Part shown: piece by piece, positions 25,979-33,914 of the stretch
How the letters are laid out: every line of letters starts with the position of its first letter
Numbering within the stretch: position 1 is the stretch's first letter
Assembly: GCA_040752215.1 (NCBI GenBank)
Contig: JBFMEX010000026.1
Coordinates: 1-64,000 of the forward strand
Source: JBFMEX01 sp040752215
GTDB taxonomy: Bacteria; Pseudomonadota; Alphaproteobacteria; Rhizobiales; Hyphomicrobiaceae
Reading direction: 5' to 3'
Length of the DNA stretch: 64,000 nucleotides
The notes under the pieces: model-generated
What the model was told of the DNA's origin: nothing
Database searches by the model: none
The model's input: the letters and a program-made list of their open reading frames with translations, nothing else
Translations under genes and position numbers: made by a program

Positions 25979-26016
25979 TCTGCGCGGTGTCGCGCGGCCT
26001 CGGATCGGTGTCCCGA

Positions 26017-26142
26017 TCAGCCGGCCGTCTCGGAGAGCTTCTTCCACACCTGCTCGGCATAGGTGTTGTCAGCGAACGCCGAGACGGTGCCGGTCGCGGC
26101 GAGGGCGAGGGCGAGGAAGGCGGCGAGGGCGAAGGTCTTCAT
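26017..26142 (-). CDS. small secreted peptide, 41 residues
   Basis: A short frame starting at ATG 26142 (minus strand) with GGAG seven bases upstream encodes a classical signal peptide: MKTF, a 20-residue Ala/Leu core, and a cleavage-like SAFA followed by DNTYAEQVWKKLSETAG. The mature part would be about 17 residues. Signal, ribosome binding site and a downstream hairpin together argue that it is real, although it is below usual gene-finding length. Function is unknown; it is not recognised as any named family. Confidence 0.6.
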   Translation of the reverse strand: MKTFALAAFLALALAATGTVSAFADNTYAEQVWKKLSETAG

Positions 26143-26729
26143 GATCGATCTCCATTTGCTTGTTTGGCTTCGTATGTGGCTCGGTCGATCCGGCTCGGCC
26201 GTGGGCTTGTCGTCGTGTGCGTCGCCGGTGAGAAAAAGGTACGCCGGTCGGTGCTCGCGATGAACTCACAAGGCGCCATCGGTCGCGCAAGTATCGGCGA
26301 TCATCGTGTGAGCTGGCGGCACCGGGGCGTGATCCGTCGTGCCCGCGATCACGCGATATAATGGACGTTAGCCGCGAGAATGCTGGCGGCATCGACGCTC
26401 ACGGGATCGTTGTGCACGAGTGAGCGATCCGAGCGCGCGCTGGCCGTTTCATCGCCCCAACGCGCCGGCCCGGCGTCGACGCAGGGCAATTCCATGCCGT
26501 CAATGGTGGCGAAGCCCCCATCCACCCCTTCGGGGCACCCCTGATCAAGTCCGGGGCGAACTCTTCTCCCCACGGGTGAAGGAAGGCGGTGGCGGCGCGC
26601 AATGACCTGAAGTGCCCTGCGCGCCGAGGCCGGAGCGTGCCGCGCCGGGTCGCGCGTTAGCACGGTCTTTACCGCTGGCGTGTTTCATCTCGGGACAGGT
26701 TTGCGTCCCTTGTGAAAGGCGTTCCAGTC
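26143..26729. other. 587-base intergenic region with repeat-like hairpins
   Basis: No supported gene is seen. A perfect TATAAT lies at 26357-26362 without a convincing -35. The part at 26520-26590 has a CCCC/GGGG hairpin and the near-perfect dyad CTTCTCCC / GGGTGAAG (26563-26570 with 26574-26581), resembling decayed intergenic repeats common in Hyphomicrobiales. The small frames across it lack ribosome binding sites and look spurious. Confidence 0.45.
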
Positions 26730-27125
26730 ATGTCCCGTTCGAGTTCCGGCCTCATGCCGAGGCAAGGTCGCGCGCTGCGCGCCTCGGCTACTGTGATCCT
26801 CTTTGCTGCCGCTGTCGGTGGGTGCAGCTCCACCCGATCGACCGCCACCGCCGATGCTTCCTGGCCGGGCAGCACCGATGCCTATCGCGTCGCCTACGAG
26901 CCGCCGCCGCCGAAGGTGGAGATGGAGGACGACGGCATGGAGGCACAGGTGCCCCCGCTGAAGCGCGAGCGCACCGAGCCGGACGATCCCCGCGAGCCGT
27001 TCAGCCGCAACTACGGGACCGCGGTGCCGGTGCGCCGTGCCGAGGCGCCCGTGGCCCCGGGTGCCGTCGCGCCGGCTTTCCCGCTTGCCTTTCGCAGTCG
27101 CATGACGCTCGCGTCCGGCGACTGA
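26730..27125 (+). CDS. hypothetical lipoprotein
   Basis: A 131-residue protein with a basic, then hydrophobic amino end and a lipobox-like AAVGGC near residue 33, indicating lipid anchoring. The mature part is Pro/Glu/Arg-rich and low in complexity, with PPPPK and APVAPGAVAP stretches. The ATG at 26730 is preferred over GTG 26712. No family was recognised. It is convergent with the cysteine hydrolase gene, 16 bases away. Confidence 0.6.
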   Translation: MSRSSSGLMPRQGRALRASATVILFAAAVGGCSSTRSTATADASWPGSTDAYRVAYEPPPPKVEMEDDGMEAQVPPLKRERTEPDDPREPFSRNYGTAVPVRRAEAPVAPGAVAPAFPLAFRSRMTLASGD

Positions 27126-27141
27126 GCGCGGACCTGCCCGC

Positions 27142-27717
27142 TCACGGCCGGTCGCGGATCAACTCCAATACATCCTTGAACTCGGTCGTTCCGGCCCGCT
27201 CCAGCCATTCGAACGCGACCATCTCGCTCGAGACGATCGCCGCGCCGGCCTGGCGCATGCGGGCGGTGGCCAGTTCCAGATCCTGCTCGCGGCGCGACGA
27301 GGTGGCATCGAGGACGAGATAGACATCGAGGTCGGCGGCGACGAGATCGAGCACCGTCTGGGCGACGCAGACGTGGGCCTCAAGGCCGACCGCCACCACC
27401 TGCCTGCGGCCCTCCTCGCGCGCCAGCCCGCCGATGCGCTCGCGCAGCGACGGCTCGCCCCAGCACGAGAACGTCATCTTGCGCAGGCGCGGCGCCGGCA
27501 CGGTGAGGCGGCGTGCGGCCTCGACCACCGGTGTGATGATCGCGCCGAGACCCTCGGGGTTGTGCTCGACGAGAGTAACGGGGACGGCGAGGCGGCCGGC
27601 GTATTGCACCATCCGCACGATCATCGCCGCGGTGGCTGCGGGGTTGGCAACATGCGGCAGCAGCCGCTCCTGAGTATCGATCACGAGAAGTTGAGAGGCG
27701 GCGCGACGTAAGCGCAT
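27142..27717 (-). CDS. isochorismatase-like cysteine hydrolase
   Basis: A 191-residue alpha/beta hydrolase of the isochorismatase/nicotinamidase superfamily. The catalytic triad is visible: Asp in LLVIDTQ near residues 10-16, Lys in RLRKMTFS near 78, and Cys in EAHVCVAQTVLDL near 115. The set of residues fits the YcaC-like cysteine hydrolase branch; substrate is unknown. The ATG at 27717 was chosen because the family begins just before LLVIDTQ; 27786 is an alternative. Confidence 0.82.
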   Translation of the reverse strand: MRLRRAASQLLVIDTQERLLPHVANPAATAAMIVRMVQYAGRLAVPVTLVEHNPEGLGAIITPVVEAARRLTVPAPRLRKMTFSCWGEPSLRERIGGLAREEGRRQVVAVGLEAHVCVAQTVLDLVAADLDVYLVLDATSSRREQDLELATARMRQAGAAIVSSEMVAFEWLERAGTTEFKDVLELIRDRP

Positions 27718-27941
27718 GGAGAGCCTTGGCGTTTTGAGCGTTTCTGTTAGCGTCGAGGTAACCAGAGGGCCGTTTGACAGGTCCATTGAGGCGGTGAGGA
27801 TCGTACACTGATCCGAGGCCTCCTGTGCAGCGCGCCGGCCTCGCCGAGAAGGGCCAGGATGCTGCGCGCCGCAGCCCTTCGGGCGCTGCGGAAGCTCACG
27901 GCACGCCGGGGAATGTGCCGCATGAAGCGAAGGAGAATCGA

Positions 27942-28331
27942 ATGAAGTCTACATCCTGGTTGCCGGCCGTCGCGGCGGCCGGCCTCATCGCCGTCCTCGC
28001 GCCGACCCCGGCCTCCGCCCTGCCGGCGAGCGGCATCGCGACCGCGGTCGAGAAGCCGTCGGGAATCGTGCAAGTCAGGCATGGTCGCCGCGGCGGATTC
28101 CGCGTGCATCGTGGCTTCCGCAGCTACGGCTACCGGGCCTACCGGCCTCGCCTCGCGTATCGCAGCTACCGCTACGCCTATCGCCCGCGCATCCGCCCGT
28201 ACATCTACTTCTCGGTGCCGTACTACTACTCGTCCTACGGCAGTAGTTGCTACTGGCTGAAGCGCAGGGCGCTGCGTACCGGCAGCCGCTACTGGTGGCG
28301 GCGCTACAACGCGTGCCGCTACGGCTGGTAG
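27942..28331 (+). CDS. exported Arg/Tyr-rich protein
   Basis: A 129-residue protein with a signal peptide (about 1-25) and a mature region dominated by Arg, Tyr and Gly (RSYGYRAYRPRLAYRSYRY), ending in a conserved-looking CYWLKRRA...WWRRYNACR module with two Cys. Small proteins of this style are frequent in Hyphomicrobiales and are probably periplasmic or surface proteins; function is unknown. GAAGGAG precedes the ATG at 27942. A strong terminator follows. Confidence 0.7.
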   Translation: MKSTSWLPAVAAAGLIAVLAPTPASALPASGIATAVEKPSGIVQVRHGRRGGFRVHRGFRSYGYRAYRPRLAYRSYRYAYRPRIRPYIYFSVPYYYSSYGSSCYWLKRRALRTGSRYWWRRYNACRYGW

Positions 28332-28362
28332 CCGGCCTCGGCAAAGCGGGATCGACAAATGC

Positions 28363-28388
28363 AAAGGGCCGGCTCATGCCGGCCCTTT
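28363..28388. terminator. bidirectional intrinsic terminator
   Basis: AAAGGGCCGGC (28363-28373) and GCCGGCCCTTT (28378-28388) are perfect 11-base arms around TCAT. A-runs and T-runs flank the stem, so it can serve both the exported Arg/Tyr-rich gene and the minus-strand gene at 28391-28618, which ends three bases away. Confidence 0.85.
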
Positions 28389-28390
28389 CG

Positions 28391-28618
28391 TCACGGGGCC
28401 GCTCGGCGCAGCGTGGCGATCGCCTTGCGCGCGGCGGTCTCGGAGGAGGCGCCAGCGGCACGGAGCTGCTTGTAGGTCTCATGCGCCTCGCGCCCGGCGC
28501 GGGCGCCGGCGGCGAGCCCCGTCAGCTGGCGCCCCAGCCGCTTTGCCAGCGTCGTGAGCCGGCTCTCGGGGGCTTGCGGCAGGAAGTCGAGGGCGGAATT
28601 GATGGCCTGGTGGTTCAT
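28391..28618 (-). CDS. hypothetical protein, 75 residues
   Basis: A small helical, Ala/Arg-rich soluble protein (MNHQAINSALDFLP...). It has no recognised domain. The ATG at 28618 has GAGG 12 bases upstream and the gene ends in a bidirectional terminator, which supports expression. The upstream region (28619-28907) carries GGTAT direct repeats near 28688-28700 but no convincing promoter. Confidence 0.5.
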   Translation of the reverse strand: MNHQAINSALDFLPQAPESRLTTLAKRLGRQLTGLAAGARAGREAHETYKQLRAAGASSETAARKAIATLRRAAP

Positions 28619-28907
28619 GGTCGAACGTACCTCTTGTCGCGACCTCGGCTTGTTGCGCTGCCGAAGCCATTGTGCACTGCAATTTGGTATCTGGTATGCC
28701 AGAATTCGAGCGGCGGACAATTGCCGTCTTGCAAGGGCTGGCATGACACTGTTGCATAACTGAAAACCCGCCTTGTCCGGCGTGCGTCAACACCTATCCG
28801 GTCCGACGTCAGATTATGCTGCGGCGGCGAGAGATGGACGGCTACGGTCTTGTCGCCCGAGTGTTGTGCGTCGAAAGTGGCCACCGGCGCGCGCGGCAGG
28901 AGGGGTG

Positions 28908-29477
28908 ATGAAGAGCGTCCGGTCGGACAGCTGCACGGTCGAGCGGCTCGCTGCCACGGCGATCGCGCCGGCCCACCTGACGGCCGGGCTCGACGCCATC
29001 TTTTTCGAGGCGAGCAACACGAAGTCGTTCGCGTGCGCCGAGGAACGGGCCGGCTTCCGCCATCGCTGGCTTGGCCGCTATCTCAATGATTTCCCCGAGT
29101 GGGCCTTCGTGGCGCGCGACGAGGCGGGCGAGGTCGCCGGCTATCTGGTCGGCTCGATCGTGGATCCAGCGAAAGATCCCCGCTTCGAAGACGTCGGCTA
29201 CTTCACGCTGCTCGCCGCCGAGACCGCGCGCTATCCCGCCCATCTCCATGTCAACGTGCGGGCCGACCTTCGCGGCTCAGGGCTTGGGGCACGGCTGGTC
29301 GCGGCGTTTCTCGCCGACGCGCGCTGTGCCGGCGTCCCCGGTGTGCATGTCGTGACGAGCGAGGGCGCGCGTAACGTCGGCTTCTATCTCGCCAACGGCT
29401 TCTCGCACGTGCGTACGTTTCGCGTCGGCGACAAGAGGCTCGTGATGCTCGGCATCAGTCTGGCGCTGGCTGCATAA
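28908..29477 (+). CDS. GNAT family N-acetyltransferase
   Basis: A 189-residue acetyl-CoA-dependent acetyltransferase. The acetyl-CoA loop is RADLRGSGLGARLV near residues 116-129, and the carboxyl segment ARNVGFYLANGF near 154-165 is typical of motif B. A strong AGGAGGGG precedes the ATG at 28908. The substrate cannot be told from the sequence; it is not in an obvious operon, as the next promoter (29499-29527) serves aapP. Confidence 0.85.
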   Translation: MKSVRSDSCTVERLAATAIAPAHLTAGLDAIFFEASNTKSFACAEERAGFRHRWLGRYLNDFPEWAFVARDEAGEVAGYLVGSIVDPAKDPRFEDVGYFTLLAAETARYPAHLHVNVRADLRGSGLGARLVAAFLADARCAGVPGVHVVTSEGARNVGFYLANGFSHVRTFRVGDKRLVMLGISLALAA

Positions 29478-29498
29478 GCCTTGACCACGCAACGAATA

Positions 29499-29527
29499 TT
29501 GCGCGCATCGAATCGCTCGGGCATAGT
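29499..29527 (+). promoter_or_regulatory. sigma-70 promoter for the aap operon
   Basis: TTGCGC (29499-29504) and CATAGT (29522-29527) are spaced 17 bases. Transcription would start near 29534, in line with aapP beginning at 29604 rather than at 29541. Confidence 0.45.
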
Positions 29528-29603
29528 CGGCTGAGACAGAATGCCGCTCATGCCCGCTCGTTCGATGGATGGCGCGGCGCGAGCGTCCGGTCCGGGAGGA
29601 CTC

Positions 29604-30383
29604 ATGGCCACTGTTCCCGCCGGTGCGCAAAAGGCGCCGGGCAGCACCGGCACCGCGATCGAGATTCGCGGCGTGCACAAGTGGTACGGCGAGTTCCATG
29701 TCCTGCGCGACATCAACCTGCGCGTGAGCGCCGGCGAGAAGATCGTCATCTGCGGACCGTCGGGCTCGGGCAAGTCGACGCTGATCCGCTGCATCAATCG
29801 GCTCGAGGAGCATCAGGCCGGCAGCATCGTCGTCGACGGCAACGAGCTGACCAGCGACCTCAGGCAGATCGACAAGATCCGCTCCGAGGTCGGCATGGTG
29901 TTCCAGAGCTTCAATCTGTTCCCGCACCTGACCGTGCTCGACAATCTCTGCCTGGCACCGGTCTGGGTGCGCAAGATGCCGCGTGCCGAGGCCGAGAAGG
30001 TCGCCATGCAATATCTGGCGCGGGTGAAGATCCCGGATCAGGCGCTGAAATTTCCGGGCCAGCTCTCCGGCGGCCAGCAGCAGCGCGTCGCGATCGCGCG
30101 CGCGTTGTGCATGAGCCCGCGCATCATGCTGTTCGACGAGCCGACCTCGGCGCTCGATCCCGAGATGGTGAAGGAGGTGCTCGACGTGATGGTCGAGCTC
30201 GCCCGGCAGGGCATGACGATGCTCTGCGTCACCCACGAGATGGGCTTCGCCAAGGCGGTCGCCGATCGCGTGATCTTCATGGATCGCGGCGAGATCGTCG
30301 AGGAGGCGCCGCCCGCGCAGTTCTTCAACGCGCCGAAATCCGACCGCACGCGGCTGTTCCTGTCGCAGATCCTCAACCACTAG
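29604..30383 (+). CDS. aapP: general L-amino acid ABC transporter ATP-binding protein AapP
   Basis: The ATPase of a polar amino-acid importer (AapP/BztD/GlnQ). The 259-residue product has Walker A GPSGSGKSTL near 52-61, signature LSGGQQQR near 154, Walker B IMLFDEPTSALDPE near 174 and VTHEMGFA with the switch His. GGGAGGA precedes the ATG at 29604; in-frame ATGs at 29541 and 29550 are less well placed. Here the ATPase leads the operon, whereas in Rhizobium the order is aapJQMP. Confidence 0.92.
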   Translation: MATVPAGAQKAPGSTGTAIEIRGVHKWYGEFHVLRDINLRVSAGEKIVICGPSGSGKSTLIRCINRLEEHQAGSIVVDGNELTSDLRQIDKIRSEVGMVFQSFNLFPHLTVLDNLCLAPVWVRKMPRAEAEKVAMQYLARVKIPDQALKFPGQLSGGQQQRVAIARALCMSPRIMLFDEPTSALDPEMVKEVLDVMVELARQGMTMLCVTHEMGFAKAVADRVIFMDRGEIVEEAPPAQFFNAPKSDRTRLFLSQILNH

Positions 30384-30445
30384 CACCCGCGCTGTCTCCG
30401 TCGGGCCGGCAGCGTTTCCGACGTTCGTCAAGGAGGAGAGTAGAG

Positions 30446-31465
30446 ATGTCACCACTGTCGAGAGCCTGTCTCGCCGCCGCACTCGTGGTCGGCGTGTCCA
30501 GCACCGCCTTCGCCCAGGCGACGCTGGAGCGGGTCAAGAGCCGCGGCCTCCTGCACTGCGGCGTCAACGTCGGCCTCGCCGGGTTCAGCGCGCCGAACGA
30601 CAAGGGCGAGTGGGCTGGCATCGACGTCGACGTGTGCAAGGCGGTGGCCGCGGCGATCTTCAAGGACGCGAGCAAGGTGAAATACGTGCCGTTGACCGCC
30701 AAGGAGCGCTTCACGGCGCTGCAGTCGGGCGAGATCGATGTGCTCTCGCGCAACACCACATGGACCATGAGCCGCGACACCTCGGCCGGGCTCAACTTCG
30801 CCGGCGTCACCTACTACGACGGCCAGGGCTTCATGACCAAGAAGGCGCTCGGCGTGAAGTCGGCCAAGGAGCTCAACGGCGCCAGCATCTGCGTGCAGAC
30901 CGGCACCACCACCGAGCTCAACCTCGCCGACTTCTTCCGCACCAACAAGCTCGAGTACAAGCCGGTCGTGTTCGAGAAGCTCGACGAGACCGTCGCCGCC
31001 TACAACACCGGCCGTTGCGACGCGTTCACCTCGGACGCCTCCCAGCTCTATGCCGAGCGGCTGAAGCTCGGCAACGTCGCCGACCACGTCGTGCTGCCCG
31101 ACATCATCTCCAAGGAGCCGCTCGGCCCGGCCGTGCGCCAGGGCGACTCGCAATGGGGCAACCTCGTGCGCTGGTCGCTGTTCGCGATGCTGAATGCCGA
31201 GGAGCTCGGCGTCACAAGTAAGAACGTCGACGAGATGGCCAACTCCACCAATCCCGAGATCAAGCGCCTGCTCGGCAAGGAAGGCGAGTTCGGCAAGGGC
31301 ATCGGCGTCGACAACGACTGGGCGGTGCAGATCGTCAAGCAGGTCGGCAACTATGGAGAAAGCTTCGACCGCAATGTCGGCTCGGGCTCGAGGCTCAACA
31401 TCGATCGCGGCCTCAACCGGTTGTGGAGCAAGGGCGGGGTGCAATACGCGCCGCCGGTCCGCTGA
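30446..31465 (+). CDS. aapJ: amino acid ABC transporter substrate-binding protein AapJ
   Basis: A 339-residue periplasmic solute-binding protein of the family 3 type, with a signal peptide cleaved after SSTAFA (about 22). Family segments include LERVKSRGLLHCGV, LTAKERFTALQSGEIDVLSRNTTWTM and VCVQTGTTTELNL-like ICVQTGTTTELNL. It should bind a broad range of L-amino acids as AapJ/BztA do. A strong AAGGAGGAG precedes the ATG. It lies between aapP and aapQ. Confidence 0.94.
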   Translation: MSPLSRACLAAALVVGVSSTAFAQATLERVKSRGLLHCGVNVGLAGFSAPNDKGEWAGIDVDVCKAVAAAIFKDASKVKYVPLTAKERFTALQSGEIDVLSRNTTWTMSRDTSAGLNFAGVTYYDGQGFMTKKALGVKSAKELNGASICVQTGTTTELNLADFFRTNKLEYKPVVFEKLDETVAAYNTGRCDAFTSDASQLYAERLKLGNVADHVVLPDIISKEPLGPAVRQGDSQWGNLVRWSLFAMLNAEELGVTSKNVDEMANSTNPEIKRLLGKEGEFGKGIGVDNDWAVQIVKQVGNYGESFDRNVGSGSRLNIDRGLNRLWSKGGVQYAPPVR

Positions 31466-31570
31466 CATCGCAGCCTGTGCGACCGGCGTTCTCGGTGACG
31501 CCGGCCGCCGGCTCTCAGTCAAGCGCGGGCTCTGGTCCGGGTGACGTCGTCGAGGCGAGAGGAGAAGGCG

Positions 31571-32773
31571 ATGGCGGTCGAGGCGCCACGACGCGAGGCA
31601 CCGCCTAAGGGCGGGTCGCTGCTCGATCTCGTCTACGAGCCGAAGAGCCGCGGCATCATCTTCCAGGTGCTCCTCGGGCTGGCGATCCTCTGGCTCGGCT
31701 ACGAGATCGTCTCCAACACGATCGAGAACCTGAAGCGGCAGAATACCGCCTCGGGCTTCGACTTCCTCGGCCGCACCGCCGGCTTCGACATCTCGCAGTC
31801 GCTGATCGCGTACTCGAACACGATGAGCTACGGCCGCGCGTTCCTGGTCGGCCTGCTGAACACGATCCTGGTCGCGGGGCTCGGCATCGTCTTCGCGACA
31901 GTTCTCGGCTTCCTGGTCGGCATCGGCCGGCTGTCGTCGAACTGGCTGATCGCCAAGCTCAGCACCGTGTTTGTCGAGATCGTGCGCAACGTGCCACTGC
32001 TGCTGCAGCTCTTCATCTGGTACTTCGCGGTGCTGAAGGCGCTGCCGGCGCCGCGCAATAGCCTCGACCTGCCGCTCGGCGCCTATCTCAACGTGCGCGG
32101 GCTCTACATGCCGTCGCCGGAATGGCAGCCCGGCGCGGGCATCGCTGTTTGGGCGCTCCTCCTCGCGATCGTGCTGGCGATCCTCGTCCACCGCTGGGCC
32201 GCGCGCCGCCAGCTGGCGACGGGGCAGCAGTTCCCCTCGATCCTGACCGGCCTCGGCCTCGTCGTCGGCCTGCCGGTGCTGGCGTTCCTCGCCATGGGGA
32301 TGCCGGTCACCTTCTCCTATCCCGAGCTCAGGGGCTTCAACTACGCCGGCGGCATGGTGGTGCAGCCGGAGTTCGTGGCGCTGCTGGTTGGCCTCTCGAT
32401 CTACACCGCATCGTTCATCGCGGAGGTGGTGAGGAGTGGCATTCTCGGCGTCACCAAGGGTCAGAAGGAGGCGGCGGCGGCGCTGGGCCTCCGGCCCGGT
32501 CTCGCCATGCGCCTCGTTGTCATCCCGCAGGCGATGCGCATCATCATCCCGCCGCTCACCAACCAGTATCTGAACCTGACCAAGAATTCCTCGCTGGCGG
32601 TGGCGATCGGCTATCCCGATCTCGTCTCGGTGTTCGCCGGCACCGTGCTCAACCAGACCAATCAGGCGGTCGAGTGCATCCTGATCACCATGGGTGTGTA
32701 TCTGGCGCTGAGCCTCCTCACATCGCTGCTGATGAACTGGTTCAACGCGCGCATGGCGCTGGTCGAGCGGTAG
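31571..32773 (+). CDS. aapQ: amino acid ABC transporter permease AapQ
   Basis: A 400-residue permease with the long two-part organisation of AapQ/BztB: an early membrane helix (about 20-45), then the binding-protein-dependent transport fold with the EAA-type loop (GQKEAAAALGLRPGLAMRLVVIPQA near 296-320). The start ATG 31571 has GGAGAAGG upstream; GTG at 31541 would be ten residues longer. AapM follows after nine bases. Confidence 0.93.
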   Translation: MAVEAPRREAPPKGGSLLDLVYEPKSRGIIFQVLLGLAILWLGYEIVSNTIENLKRQNTASGFDFLGRTAGFDISQSLIAYSNTMSYGRAFLVGLLNTILVAGLGIVFATVLGFLVGIGRLSSNWLIAKLSTVFVEIVRNVPLLLQLFIWYFAVLKALPAPRNSLDLPLGAYLNVRGLYMPSPEWQPGAGIAVWALLLAIVLAILVHRWAARRQLATGQQFPSILTGLGLVVGLPVLAFLAMGMPVTFSYPELRGFNYAGGMVVQPEFVALLVGLSIYTASFIAEVVRSGILGVTKGQKEAAAALGLRPGLAMRLVVIPQAMRIIIPPLTNQYLNLTKNSSLAVAIGYPDLVSVFAGTVLNQTNQAVECILITMGVYLALSLLTSLLMNWFNARMALVER

Positions 32774-32782
32774 GAGGCGGCG

Positions 32783-33910
32783 ATGAGCGAGGTGCACACC
32801 GAGATGACGGCGGACCGGCCGGAGATGCGGCCGCCAGCGCTGGAGACCGGCCCGCTCGGCTGGGCGCGCAAGAACCTGTTCGCGAGTTGGGGCGACACGG
32901 CGCTCACACTCGTCGCGCTCTATCTCGCGGGCTATGTGCTGTGGGTGTTCATCGACTGGGCGCTGCTCTCGGCGGTGTTCGTCGGCAAGGACGGGTCCGC
33001 CTGCCAGAAGGACGGCACAGGCGCCTGCTGGCCGTTCATCGTCCACAAGATGGGCACCTTCATGTACGGGCGCTATCCGGAAGCCGAGCGCTGGCGCATC
33101 GATCTCACCTACGTCCTCGCCGTCGCCGGCCTCTTGCCGCTGATGCTCCCGCGCGTACCTGGCAAGCTGTGGCTGTCGCTCTACGTGCTGGTTGCGTTTC
33201 CGATCCTCGCCTACGTGCTGCTGACCGGCGGCATCCTCGGCCTCGCTCCCGTCGCGACGGAATACTGGGGCGGGCTGATGCTGACGCTGGTCGTCGCCAC
33301 CGTCGGCATCACCGCCTCGTTCCCGATCGGCATCCTGCTCGCGCTCGGCCGGCGCTCCAAGCTGCCGTTCGTCAGGTATGCCTCGATCGGCTTCATCGAG
33401 TTCGTGCGCGGCGTGCCGCTCATCACCATGCTGTTCATGGCGAGCGTGATGCTGCCGCTGTTTCTGCCGGAGAACGTCACCTTCGACAAGCTGCTGCGGG
33501 CGCTGATCGGCGTCGCGCTGTTCTCGGCCGCTTATCTCGCCGAGGTCATCCGTGGCGGCCTGCAGGCGATCCCGCGCGGCCAGTTCGAGGCGGCAGATGC
33601 GCTCGGCCTCTCTTATCCGCAGAAGATGACCTTCATCGTGCTGCCGCAGGCCTTGAAGCTCGTGATCCCCGGCATCGTCAACTCGTTCATCGCGCTGTTC
33701 AAGGACACGAGCCTGGTGCTCATCATCGGCCTGTTCGATCTCTTGGGGATCGTGCAGCAGGCGATCCAGTCCGACTCCAACTGGTTCTCGCACTCGACCG
33801 CGGCGACAGGCTACTTCTTCGCCGGCTTCGTATTCTGGATCTTCTGCTTCGGTATGAGCCGCTACTCGGCCTACATCGAGCGCCGTCTCGGCGCCGGCGA
33901 CCGGCGGTGA
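32783..33910 (+). CDS. aapM: amino acid ABC transporter permease AapM
   Basis: The second permease of the transporter, 375 residues, with amino-terminal helices separated by a Cys-containing external loop (near 70-85) and a carboxyl permease domain having the loop RGQFEAADALGLSYPQKM near 268-285. TAGGAGG precedes the ATG. The stop is four bases from the convergent oxidoreductase stop, leaving no room for a terminator. Confidence 0.93.
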   Translation: MSEVHTEMTADRPEMRPPALETGPLGWARKNLFASWGDTALTLVALYLAGYVLWVFIDWALLSAVFVGKDGSACQKDGTGACWPFIVHKMGTFMYGRYPEAERWRIDLTYVLAVAGLLPLMLPRVPGKLWLSLYVLVAFPILAYVLLTGGILGLAPVATEYWGGLMLTLVVATVGITASFPIGILLALGRRSKLPFVRYASIGFIEFVRGVPLITMLFMASVMLPLFLPENVTFDKLLRALIGVALFSAAYLAEVIRGGLQAIPRGQFEAADALGLSYPQKMTFIVLPQALKLVIPGIVNSFIALFKDTSLVLIIGLFDLLGIVQQAIQSDSNWFSHSTAATGYFFAGFVFWIFCFGMSRYSAYIERRLGAGDRR

Positions 33911-33914
33911 GGGA

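Noticed and set aside
26357..26362. Perfect TATAAT suggesting a small RNA promoter.
   Set aside because: No -35 at 16-18 bases upstream and no terminator-like hairpin with a T-tract downstream before the next gene.
28740..28757. TGGCATG...TTGCA, resembling a sigma-54 promoter.
   Set aside because: The GG-GC spacing is two bases too long for sigma-54.
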